Of a DNA stretch of 64,000 bases, positions 47,296-57,061 are shown piece after piece. Below the pieces are notes generated by a model that saw only the letters and a list, made by a program, of their open reading frames with translations, did not search any database and was not told the DNA's origin. A program made the translations under genes and the position numbers. The first letter of the stretch is position 1. The number at the start of each line of letters is the position of its first letter. The DNA is from Ipomoea triloba (taxonomy: Eukaryota > Streptophyta > Magnoliopsida > Solanales > Convolvulaceae), in the NCBI RefSeq assembly GCF_003576645.1, contig NC_044917.1, positions 21,937,020 through 22,001,019 on the forward strand, in the 5' to 3' direction.

Positions 47296-49529
47296 GCAAG
47301 TTTAGGTACCCAAACTTTGGGTCCTGGTGGGTTAGTGAGTTTAGGCATCCATTTATACCTTGTGCCCATTATTCCAGGCCTAGGCGCAATGTAGCCATTG
47401 TACGTTTGATAATTATAAGGAATGCTAGCAAAGGTTTTAGGCCTCTTTGGTGCATAAATCAACTTAGGTAGAGACTTTTCGACCGGCTTATGCACCATGC
47501 CTTTCATACGCTGTTTGGTCATGTGAAATTGCTGAAAGTGAGGTTTCTTCCAGAACTTGTGATTTGATGACCAATTCTCACTAGATGGATAGAGTCTTCC
47601 TTTCTCCATCCGTGAGTTCCTAACTATGTGGATCTCAGACCTTCCATATTTGCCTTGAGGTGCATTATATGGAGTGTAGCTCTTTTTGTACTTGGAATGG
47701 CCTTGCGAGAGATAGCAAGGTGATCTCTCGATATTGTTTACCCGGCCATTCTTCGTAGCTTTCCTATACTTTCCATTGCTGGTGTATAGGGACGGTTTAT
47801 GAATAGCTACTCTGGTCTTTTCTGTTGGTCCTTTATGACCTTTATTTGGTTTGGGTTGAGATCCTCCATTTCTTGAAGTTCCCAAACCATTGGTCTGTTT
47901 ATCTCTCGAGAGATGGTCTTGATGGAACCCTAGCCCGGTTCTATCACTTGTAGGTCTGTGATCAACCACCATTTTCTCCATAGCTTTGGAGGAATTAGTG
48001 TATGATGCTATGACCTTTCGAAGATTAAGCTCTCTCGTCTCTCGAGCTTTGCACTCTTCAGATAGTAGGATTACTTTGGCTTCTAACTCACTTACTTTGA
48101 GAGTCAGCTCCAAATTCTCTTTCGAGACGTTCTTAAGCATATCTCTTTCAGCAGTTAGCTTGCTGTTTTCATCCATCACTCTAGCATGAGTGCTATTGGC
48201 GATGTTAAGGTTCCTTCTGAGCGATTCCAACATCTCGAAGGGGTCCTCATCGCTTTTAAATGAAGAACAACGAGAGGTAGAAGTAGAGCAGCGAGATGTA
48301 GGAGTAGAGGTTACCTCGTTGTCAATGGCCATTAGGCATTGATTCTCCTCTTCCTCGGTGTATAAGCAGATGAGCCCCCTCTCATCCTCTGAGCTGCTGC
48401 TGCTTTCGCTGGAGCTCGACGTCTCGGACTCCTCGATTGTTCTCTCGAATTCTTCAGCAACAAGCGCCTTCCTGCGCTGATACGTCTTTGATGATCCTTT
48501 GAAGCCACCTTGTGTTGGCTTCTCCCTGGATTCCTCTATTCTCTTGGAATCCTTGCCTTCTTGGCCCTGATGCTTGCTTACTAGTGGGTAAGGGCATTCG
48601 GCCTTGAAATGTCCCGGTCTTCTACAGTTGTAGCATAGACCCTGATTTTCCTCCTCCGTCCTTCTGGATGGATATCTCTCATTTTTCCTTCTTGAGGAGG
48701 AAGGTGAACTTTTGTTGCTCTCCTGGTTCATCTTCATGTATTTCCTGAACTTTCTCACAAAGAGAGCAAACTGTTCGTCAGACATAACATTCATAGGATT
48801 AGAGTCTGACCTTGAAGATGTGGATGGTTGCTCAGCAACAAGTGCTACGTTTCGTCGATCCACAATGTCCTCATCTCTTGGGAACATCTCGAACTCGAAG
48901 GCTTTGAGATCCCGGAAGAGTTTGTCTGTTGTGGTTTCCTTCAGATCTCGGTGATCTCTCATCGTGATCACCTTTACTTCCCACTCCTTAGTGAGGCCAC
49001 GTAAGACCTTCAGGTTCAGCTCCTTTTGTGGGATCTCCTTTTCAAGGTCACTGATCTCGGTTGTGAGCTTCATGAACCGAGACTCCATGCTGTCGATGCT
49101 CTCTCCTGGCTTCATCTTGAAGTCTTCGAACTTCTTCATGGCCACGGTGAGCTTGTTTTCCTTTTCCTGTTCGTCACCTTCACCAATTAACATCAAAGTA
49201 TCCCATACCTCTTTTGCCGTTTTGCACTTCCTCACTTTTGGGAAGATGGTTTCGTCTATAGCTCTGAAGAGAATATCCTTGGCAATATTGTCCAGGTTGT
49301 TTCTCTTCCTATCATCACTGGTCCATTCTTCCCTAGGTTTTGGGATGTACTTTGGTGTTTCTTGGGTTTGAACTGCAGCAGTATTAACCATTAGGATCTT
49401 GACTGGTCCAGAAGTTATAACCTCGGCCATCTCATCATGGAGGGCTGATAAGTACGCAAGCATGCGTGTTTTCCAGTCGTCAAACCTGCTAAGATCAAAG
49501 AGAAGATGTCTCGACAACATGCTGTCCAT
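47292..49529 (-). CDS. Copia gag, 745 aa
   Basis: Starts [20 protein letters not shown] at 49529, about 100 bp after the PBS. Residues about 20-215 form the UBN2/retrotransposon gag domain ([55 protein letters not shown]). A CCHC zinc knuckle C299-x2-C302-x4-H307-x4-C312 ([14 protein letters not shown]) binds RNA in the virus-like particle. After that come a serine/acid-rich stretch (about 365-385), a coiled coil (about 430-510) and a basic C-terminal tail unusual for ordinary Copia but known from large Sirevirus gags. Stop TGA at 47292-47294 overlaps the start of pol. Confidence 0.93.
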   Translation of the reverse strand: MDSMLSRHLLFDLSRFDDWKTRMLAYLSALHDEMAEVITSGPVKILMVNTAAVQTQETPKYIPKPREEWTSDDRKRNNLDNIAKDILFRAIDETIFPKVRKCKTAKEVWDTLMLIGEGDEQEKENKLTVAMKKFEDFKMKPGESIDSMESRFMKLTTEISDLEKEIPQKELNLKVLRGLTKEWEVKVITMRDHRDLKETTTDKLFRDLKAFEFEMFPRDEDIVDRRNVALVAEQPSTSSRSDSNPMNVMSDEQFALFVRKFRKYMKMNQESNKSSPSSSRRKNERYPSRRTEEENQGLCYNCRRPGHFKAECPYPLVSKHQGQEGKDSKRIEESREKPTQGGFKGSSKTYQRRKALVAEEFERTIEESETSSSSESSSSSEDERGLICLYTEEEENQCLMAIDNEVTSTPTSRCSTSTSRCSSFKSDEDPFEMLESLRRNLNIANSTHARVMDENSKLTAERDMLKNVSKENLELTLKVSELEAKVILLSEECKARETRELNLRKVIASYTNSSKAMEKMVVDHRPTSDRTGLGFHQDHLSRDKQTNGLGTSRNGGSQPKPNKGHKGPTEKTRVAIHKPSLYTSNGKYRKATKNGRVNNIERSPCYLSQGHSKYKKSYTPYNAPQGKYGRSEIHIVRNSRMEKGRLYPSSENWSSNHKFWKKPHFQQFHMTKQRMKGMVHKPVEKSLPKLIYAPKRPKTFASIPYNYQTYNGYIAPRPGIMGTRYKWMPKLTNPPGPKVWVPKLA

Positions 49530-49628
49530 ATTGAAAAATTATCTCGTGCTTTGAAAATATTTAAGAAGATTTTTCAAAGAAGGATCTCTAGGCAATATAA
49601 ACAAAGGTTTATATCGATCAGAGAACTT

Positions 49629-49640
49629 GCTCTGATACCA
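49629..49640 (-). other. Copia primer binding site, initiator tRNA-Met
   Basis: TGGTATCAGAGC on the minus strand, 2 bp inside the 5' LTR. This is the common Copia PBS complementary to the 3' end of initiator tRNA-Met. Confidence 0.93.
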
Positions 49641-49642
49641 AT

Positions 49643-51579
49643 TGTTGGTCCCAAGGGGATGGGGTACAAGTCTAGAGGGGGGGTGAATAGACTTGTATAA
49701 GATTTTGCAAATCTTTTCGACCTCTCGTGTGTATTGAACTTAGGATGTTTAGGTTCGATACCTCACGAGGTGAAGACAAAGTTTTATGCGCAGCGGAAAT
49801 ATTATCCCCTTTTAGGTTAGCACGAGTTTGGGTTAGTTCGAGAGGTGTGATTATATGCAGTGCAATCGAGAAGTTAGCGAGAGATAAAAACAGAAAGTAA
49901 ATGCAAGAGAGATTTTTAAGTGGTTCGGCCAACCCGCCTACTTCCACTCTTCTTCCAGAAACTCCCTGGAAGGATTGCACTAAAAACTTCCCTTTTTAGT
50001 ACAATAACGAGCGCTTGAGCTTTGATCACCAAGCCCGCCTCAAGCCTCAGGTTTTTCGCCCCGCTTCCAGTTACTCCACCTCTCGAGCACTTGACCTTTG
50101 ATCACCAAGCCCGCGTCAAGCCTCAGGTTTCTTTCGCTCGGACAGCAGCCAGGTTACTCCGCCTCTCCTCAGGTTTTTCTCCCCGCTTCCAGTTACTCCA
50201 CCTCTCGAGCACTTGACCTTTGATCACCAAGCCCGCGTCAAGCCTCAGGTTTCTTTCGCTCGGACAGCAGCCAGGTTACTCCGCCTCTCCTCAGGTTTTT
50301 CTCCCCGCTTCCAGTTACTCCACCTCTCGAGCACTTGACCTTTGATCACCAAGCCCGCGTCAAGCCTCAGGTTTCTTTCGCTCGGACAGCAGCCAGGATA
50401 CTCCGCCTCCCTTGCTTAATCCAAAGCAAGACGTTGTTGATAGTCACAGTTGAATGTAACAATCTCCAATCTGACCACAAGCTATCGTTGAATCAGCTTT
50501 GATATAGAGCAGCTTTGGTCACCTTCTGGATGTATAACAGTTTAGCTTTGTAACTCTCTTCGAACACTAAGATGTGTTCTCTCGCTGTATTGAATATCAG
50601 GATGATATTCCAAGTTAAGCACTTTGCACTGGAACGTTTTTATCAGACACCTCTTGTTAACCTCTTGACCTCTTTCACAACCCCTTTTTTCAACCACACT
50701 TCTTCTGTGTCTTTACGTCCTTATATATGAGAGTAGAAGAATAGTTCCGTTGGAGGGAAAACTATTCCGTTTGAAATTGGTCTCCCACGCCGAACATGGG
50801 TCTTTGCACAATTTCAGCATTTTTCATGGAGTAGTGGTCTTGTAACTTGAGCCTTTTGTTTTGTAGTGAATATTCCATATTCCACTTTCTTGAGCTCATG
50901 CTTCACTTGCTTCTTTTGGATAAAGTTACTCTTTTTATGTTCCCATCATTCCTTGTTTGGGGAATCTGACCACTTCAGGATTGGTGCATTTCTTGACCGT
51001 TTGTGGTGGAGGTCTGACGTGTCATCCACTTCCGTCCATTTTGAAACCTCCCGCTCAGCACCTCTTCAATATTTTATCTCCATGATATTCTTCTTCTCCA
51101 AACTTAGAGTATTTTATCTGCACATGTTGACTAACATTCAGCCTCTTGGAGAAGTGCCGGTTTATCGAGACCATAAAGGATGTCTCGACCACTTGATGTT
51201 TCAATCCCATGTATCGAGAGGTCTATCTCTCGAATATTCTTTACGTCTCGAACTCGATAGGTATATCGAGAGGTCCTTACCTCTCGAACTTGGCTTGTGT
51301 CTCGAGACTTAGTTGATGTCTCGTAGACCCTTATTCCTCCAGAGTTGTCTCGTGCCTGCTTCTGATCTATCTGTTTGCTTACAACACGAAAACTTCTAAG
51401 TTGTTCAAACAAGTTTACCTCAAGCTTAAATATTTCCCGAGTTGAGCTCAAATTACCCGGTTGTATTTTCGCTCTTAGTTTACTTATCGAACTTACATTG
51501 TTTTGCCTATGTATCGAGACTTGGGGATTCTTACTTAACAGTTGGTATCATCAAAACCTATTACATGATGTTCCTAACA
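49643..51579 (-). mobile_element. Copia 5' LTR, 1937 bp
   Basis: Complete LTR, TGTTGG to CTAACA on the plus strand. Holds about four tandem units of 117-120 bp (50004-50405) containing TTGATCACCAAGCCCGC and TCGCTCGGACAGCAGCC. It also holds a dense cluster of CTCGA/TCGAG words at 51150-51330. Confidence 0.93.
50004..50405. repeat. Tandem ~119-bp units in the Copia LTR
   Basis: TTTGATCACCAAGCCCGC recurs near 50021, 50098, 50218 and 50338. The left LTR has the unit at about 37119, 37192 and 37312 only, so unit number differs between the two LTRs of one element. Confidence 0.88.
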
Positions 51580-51733
51580 TTTTTAATTTTTCTGCAATTC
51601 TCTTTCATTTTTTGTTACTTGTTGACTTTGAAGTGAGCATACTTTTCTTTGTATATCTTGTGGCTCACTTGCAACTACTTTTAGTTGCAAAGACAATTGT
51701 GTGGTGAAGCTTTGTGCAGGAAATTGTTGAAAA

Positions 51734-51890
51734 ATGTACAAAAGAAGCTCACCCTTGTATGGAAATGAACCTCCCTATGGGTATCCACCCCATAGAGGAG
51801 AGTCTTGGACATCTCTTCCACCTCCCACATATGAACAGCACCCCCATTACCCCCTTTACACATGATTACACTTCCTTCCCACCCAACTGT
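51734..51890 (+). pseudogene. N-terminal piece of the Gypsy-like element's ORF
   Basis: The ATG at 51734 begins MYKRSSPLYGNEPPYGYPP, a Tyr/Pro-rich sequence. The first frame stops at TGA after PHYPLYT; a +1 shift continues as HDYTSFPPNCPC. It then runs into inserted DNA, and the same kind of sequence appears to resume near 53487 (SCTCEDYIKIVHQCPSPY). Such Tyr/Pro-rich leaders occur in non-autonomous plant LTR elements; function unknown. Confidence 0.55.
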
Positions 51891-51894
51891 CCAT

Positions 51895-53480
51895 GTCTAA
51901 TGAGTGCAATTTTGTACTTTATTTTATGTTGGTTGGACTAATAATTTTTATTAATTAGTTATTCTTTTATGCTTAATCTTATTAATTTATTATTCATTTT
52001 ATATTTATCTAATAATTATAAATAACTACAAGTATAATGTAGTACAGATTAGTATTAACAATTTTTTTCTTATTTGAGTTTTAGTTTATTTAAATATGGG
52101 TTATGTAAATAAAAAAAAAAACAAAAGTTATTATTTTGTGGTCGAAACTCTTTCAACGAAGTCGGTCAACAAAGCAAGCGAGAACGGAGATTGAAGAGCG
52201 ACTACGGAGGAGCTTCGGACGGAAATCTTCAACGAACCTGGTCCTTGGGAGATCCGGTTGATAAGCGAAGAATCGAAGTTGCAGTTGGGGCTGAAAATTA
52301 TAAAAGGGGTGCGAATCGAAGAAGGGAGAACGCATCTCACCACCAATCTTACACCAAAATCAATTGTTTTCACCAGAGTTCTTCTCGGTGAAGCAAGTCC
52401 GTTCAGCAGCATGTTCTTGGACGTCTGGCGTGCAAATTTATAGGCGGCGGCAGAATTCCGAACTTACGATCGACGGTGGCAATTCTCCGCAGTGCAAACC
52501 TGCATCGACGGCAACAAAGTGGTGGTTTGCTGGCAGTATAATTTATTTTTGGCTTGATTATTTTGTTTCGTTGGAGCGGCATGATATAATTTTTGAGCAC
52601 ACTTGTTTTTCAATTTGGCGTAAGCATACTGGGCACCTTCAATTTCAATTCAATTTGGTGGCAGTAGGTTAAAGTCTTTGTTCCCAGGTTCTTTTCTTAA
52701 ATTCTGTGAGCAAATGGCTATTATTTCTGCAAGCATTAGTGAAATCAATATGCATATTTAAATTTTTTTCTCTCTAGGAGCATGAATAATTTGCAATGAC
52801 ATTTTTGCGATAATTTGAGTTTTAGTTTTGCTGAACAATTAAGTTTTATCCTATGATCTTGTGTTGTGGTTAACTGTGTTTAAATTTGGTCAATTCTAGC
52901 ATTTGTTAGTCTTTGGAGGGGATTAATTGAGTATAGATCATGCCTTTTAATTCTAAGCTCGATAGGATAAATGAATAAATGATTTGGTTGTCTTATCAAA
53001 TTGTTTATTTGGTTTCTAAACTCGAGTATTCCGTAGTTCTTTTAGGACTTAATGGGTTTTAATTATTTGAATAAGTGTCTTAAGCATATAAATGATTAAA
53101 GCGCTAGACTATTTCTGGACGCCATATAGAGTAGTCATATATATCAAGACAATTGTTTGACAATGTTAAACTAATATATTAAAGAAAAGAACGAGCTCGT
53201 AATTGTTTGGCAATGTTAAACTAATATGCAAATCTAGTAATAGTAGTTGATTCATGCTCTTAGGCTTTTCCAATATTGTTTATTTGATAATTTGGTTCTT
53301 GGTAAATTCTCTGTTCACCTTCCCGAGTTTTGATTCAATTGTCTTGCATTTTGATCTTTATCTTTGTTATCCGTTTTTAGCACTTTAATTTGTTAAGCTA
53401 ATTGCTTTAATTAGTCTTTAAATTGCATTGTTTTAATTCCATGTGGGATCAACCCTTGCTAAAGCACACTATCACTACAA
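51895..53480 (+). mobile_element. Probable solo LTR insertion inside the Gypsy-like ORF
   Basis: The segment splits the Tyr/Pro-rich ORF. It starts near TGTCTAATGAGTGCAATT and ends near CACACTATCACTACA. The end has an LTR-like CATGTGGGATCAACCCTTGC. No convincing 5-bp duplication was found, so limits are approximate. Contents are a GC-rich leader-like region (52140-52530) and AT-rich sequence; no gene. Confidence 0.5.
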
Positions 53481-53483
53481 TTG

Positions 53484-54217
53484 ACTCGTGCACTTGCGAG
53501 GACTATATTAAAATTGTCCATCAATGTCCATCACCATACCATACTCAAGACCAATACTCATGCTCCACTCCTTACATGGATAACTATCCATCCCCATATG
53601 AGTACCCACCCCCACCATACCAATTTGAAAGAGCCCATGCTATATACTCCTATGATCCTCATGATGCTCAATACACAAATGAACCCCCACCATACGCAAA
53701 TGAACCATACAAGCAATCATACTTTGAGGACCCATACCATAACAACCCCCCACTACACTCTTTTGATGGGAATGAATTCCAAGAAAGGGAGTTGCAAGAA
53801 GAGTGGAATGCTTTGAAAAATGACACATTGCAACCCTTAAAACAAATGGAGGAACAATTGGCGTTTATGATGAAAGAACTCACAACAAGAACCCAAGGGG
53901 AAGACCATGCTAGCACATTGGGGAGTGGTGAAACAATCCCGGAAATATCGTGGGCCAAAGATGATCCTATGCTAGAGGAGACCCCTGTGCTTGAAGAGGC
54001 TCCAATTCATCAATTGGAAGATCAAACGGGGGTAGAAATTGAGAGTGTAAATGATGAGGAAGTTGAGCTAGTGTGGGAAGATGAGGAGCCAAATGGTAAA
54101 ATTCTTAACTCTACTTGCGTTGCTATTCTTGACAATACTTGTGCTCAATCTTGTAATGAAATTGCTTGTGGTTCTTGTGAGGATGACTCCCATACCTCTT
54201 GTGAAAAATCCTCTTGA
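53484..54217 (+). CDS. Tyr/Pro- and acid-rich ORF of the Gypsy-like element
   Basis: Open to TGA at 54215; the nominal ATG upstream (53423) lies in the inserted LTR-like DNA, so the real protein probably began at 51734. The first part is rich in Tyr/Pro/Ser (YPSPYEYPPPPYQFE). The middle has a short coiled coil (ELQEEWNALKNDTLQPLKQM) and the end is acidic (EEVELVWEDEEPNG) with Cys residues. No retroviral enzyme motif. Similar low-complexity ORFs mark non-autonomous plant LTR elements; a gag-like packaging role is only a guess. Confidence 0.5.
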
Positions 54218-54522
54218 TTTTTGTGATGATCATTGTCTTACTTCTTGGGAGGATGATTCCGTTGATAGTTGTGATACTGAGTATATTTTCTTATGATAAT
54301 TGTGTTAAACTCACTTTCCGTGCTAGGGGGTGTGATTCAGTGTTGATAGTGACAACGTGTCCTCTTATTCTCATGGAATTTTTGATGATGCTTGTGAGGA
54401 CTTTGATTGTGGGGATGAGGAAATGATGTGTGGTAATGTTGAGGGTGTTATGAAAGAGATTGAAGTTGTCACTTTTGACAACAATGTTGAGGGTGGAGTG
54501 ATTGAAAATGAAATGAGAAAAT

Positions 54523-54915
54523 GTGGAGTTAAAAAGAAGTGAGAAAAAGTGTGAAGAAATTGAGGATGATTGGGTGTTTGTTGATATGTGTGCTTTCTTT
54601 GATGAAAACAATAAGGGAAGAGGCGAAGGGGAGATAAGAACAAGAGTGTTAAACCTTCTTAAGGGAGTGTGTTTAATGCCTAATGGCATCCCTTGGTGGA
54701 ATTGGAAAGGAGTCCTTGTGGATGTATTTGAGGATGCCCGACATCTTTGGCATGGTATGGTCCCAATTTTGATATGTTATGTGGGACAGTTTTTGTTGCG
54801 TCTAGCCAAGGACGTTAAACGTGGTGCTTCTTGGGAGGCAACCCAAGTTCTATATTGTGAATATTGTTGTTCTTCTTTTGTTTTCTTGTTGCTTTTCATT
54901 TTGGTTTCCTTTTGA
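54523..54915 (+). pseudogene. Second ORF piece of the Gypsy-like element
   Basis: Frame with EEIEDDWVFVDMCAFFDENN, then GRGEGEIRTRVLNLLKGVCL and RLAKDVKRGASWEATQ. The nucleotide stretch CTTCTTGGGAGGCAACCCAA (54827) is a conserved 3' landmark of Athila/Tat-like elements and recurs at 55424 as CTCTTGGGAGGCACCCCAAG. No enzyme domain. It follows the previous ORF in the same direction through several stops. Confidence 0.4.
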
Positions 54916-55039
54916 GCTAACATTGCAGGTGATCTTGGTGTGGCACCACAGAAAGGCACCACAGAAAAATTGAACAACAAATGATCAAAAGTAGAGAAAA
55001 TGGCACCATGAAACAGGGGAAATCTGGACAAACTTTCTA

Positions 55040-55195
55040 CTTCATCTCCACGAGCAAGTCCACGTTCGTGGACGAACTCATGGACATGAAACAGAAAATT
55101 CCACGCCAAGGATCACAAGAGTGGGAATTCTGTTGAAAATTTCTAGAAACATCCACGAGCAAGTCCATGTTCGTGGACGAGCTCGTGGACATGGA
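55040..55195. repeat. Two copies of a GTCCACG palindromic block
   Basis: TCCACGAGCAAGTCCACGTT (55049) and TCCACGAGCAAGTCCATGTT (55153) are each followed by CGTGGACGARCTCRTGGACA. Each block can fold on itself. Similar words lie in the LTRs at 15360-15450 and 57375-57450. Confidence 0.8.
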
Positions 55196-55603
55196 TTTGA
55201 ACAAGTGTTGTGGACTTTGCTATTTTTCTTCCAACCTTTGAGAGCTTCCAAGTTTAGCTTTGCCAAGAATCATCTTTCATCTTGTTTTACATCTCTTTCT
55301 TGTTGCTTTTATTTTAGTTATTTGCTTTGTTCTAGAATTTACCTTTTGATGCTTCTATTGTTTGGAATTGTTGCATTGCATTTGTTTTCTTAATTGGCAT
55401 TTGAGTCGGGCTAAAGACTTTAAACATGGCGCTCTTGGGAGGCACCCCAAGGATCATCTCAAAAAAAAAAGTAGAGAAAAGAGCAAAAGATTGTGAATAA
55501 TGGGAGTAGCTTTCTACTCCATTGCACTTCATTTGGTTGTCTTCACGCACTAACCTTGTTTCATGTAGCTTGGAGAATAGAGGCAAAATAGATGTTTGGA
55601 AGC

Positions 55604-57059
55604 TTAAAGTGTGGAAAGGAAGATATGCTCACTTGGTTGTAAACCTCTTATCCATTTTTACCTTTGAATGCCCCGTTTTTCAATTCTAAAGTGTGGAAAA
55701 GAGTTGTTACACATGCATGCACTTGATGAGCTTTCCATTTGTTAAACCACAAAGCGTTATGTTATTGATACCCCGAACCCCGGAAACACTTCTAAAGTGT
55801 GGAAATGGGTTTGCTTGAATTGAATGACTCGTGCTCCTTTGTTCCACTTGGTCCTCAAGGCAACATCGAGGACGATGTTTGATTTAAAGTGTGGAAAGGA
55901 TACACTTTGTGCTTGAACTGCTTGTGATTGCTTAATTGGTCAATTGGTCTTGATTGATGGGTGTGTTTGATTTTGGAGAGTGTCATTGTTTATGCTATCT
56001 AGGAAGAGTTTTAATCATGTGCCAATAAAGTTTTTACTCTTGGGATATCCTTTGGAAGTTATCTTTTGCACCTAAATTGAAATGTTTGGAACCAAAGAGG
56101 TTCAAATTCCTGTGTGCTTGCATGTTGTTCACCTTTTATTTTGTTAGGACCTTAGTCAAGGATCTCTCGAAGTAGGAGTGTGCACCCCTTAACTTGTGAA
56201 AGATAAATGCTAAGCGAAGCCCGGAATTGAATTATCTTGGTAAGGCATGGGGCAAAAGGTGAGCCTTTGGTGAGCTTGAAAGTGAATCCCTTATCCCTAG
56301 AAAAAGGCATGAGGGGTTGATATGAGAAAAGAAAGAAAAGGGCTTTAATGGCCACTTCTAGAGGTAAGATCTGAGGTGAGTCATCTTGCTAGGATTTGGG
56401 ATAACCATTGCACTATCTTTGAAAAAGCGTAGAGCTCTATGTAAAGTCGGTTGTCCCAATGACGTTATCTTAGAAGATGAGAAAACAAGAGAGGAGGTGA
56501 GCCACCCCGCTAGGATTCGGGTACCCATTGCACCGGTCTTCGAAAAAGCATGGAGCTCCATGTGAATTCCGCTGCCCAATGACGTTATCTTGGGGAGTTG
56601 AGAAGAAAGAGAGACCGCCCAAGCCATTGGCGGTGAGCGGTCCATGCCTTTACCATCACTTACTTTTATGCATTGGGCTTTTGCGTTGTGGTTGGATGTC
56701 TTGGTTAGGGTGTGTACATCGTTCCCACTAGGAGAATCGGCTTGAAGGCCCTTGCAAAATGAAAGGTGAACCCCAATTTGGATTGCATACTTGGTTAATT
56801 GGTGTGAAAAATGGTTTCCTGATGCTTAATTTGATTTTATGGGATTTTTGCTTCCTTTGTATATTCCTAGAGTTGTATAGTGCATGGTTAACACCCTTTG
56901 TAGATAGCATGAGGGATTTCATCCCCTCCGTTTTCTTTCACATTCATTCTTGATTGACCATTTGATTGATTGAGTTATCCTTGAAATATCTTTGGCACTT
57001 AAATGATCTTGATTTGATTGAGACTTGGTTGAGGGCAAGCAAACTTAAAGTGTGAAAAC
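55604..57059 (+). repeat. Repeated PPT-like AAAGTGTGGAAA motifs
   Basis: AAAGTGTGGAAA or a close variant occurs at about 55605, 55687, 55793, 55886 and, immediately before the 3' LTR, 57046 (AAAGTGTGAAAACTT). The last is the position of the real polypurine tract. No gene in this interval. Confidence 0.75.
56372..56600. repeat. Tandem duplication, ~124-bp unit
   Basis: GGTGAGTCATCTTGCTAGGA at 56372 and GGTGAGCCACCCCGCTAGGA at about 56495 begin two diverged copies that run through CCCAATGACGTTATCTT. Non-coding part of the Gypsy-like element. Confidence 0.8.
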
Positions 57060-57061
57060 TT

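Larger units (their letters stand above)
36737..51579 (-). mobile_element. Sirevirus-like Copia retrotransposon, near complete
   Basis: Two long LTRs (TGTTGG...CTAACA on the plus strand) flank a minus-strand coding region. Flanks are TTTTT on both sides (36732-36736 and 51580-51584), a 5-bp target duplication. An initiator-Met PBS lies inside the right LTR and a polypurine tract next to the left LTR. Order 5' to 3' on the minus strand: LTR, PBS, gag (745 aa), pol (1060 aa), small extra ORF, large extra ORF, PPT, LTR. LTRs near 1.9 kb, a very long gag, and ORFs after pol suggest the Sirevirus lineage; a Copia RT tree would be needed to prove it. It lies in the leader of the Gypsy-like element. 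Confidence 0.9.

Noticed and set aside
52131..52672. Several overlapping ORFs on both strands
   Set aside because: Non-coding LTR-like DNA splitting a retroelement ORF; no conserved motif in any frame.
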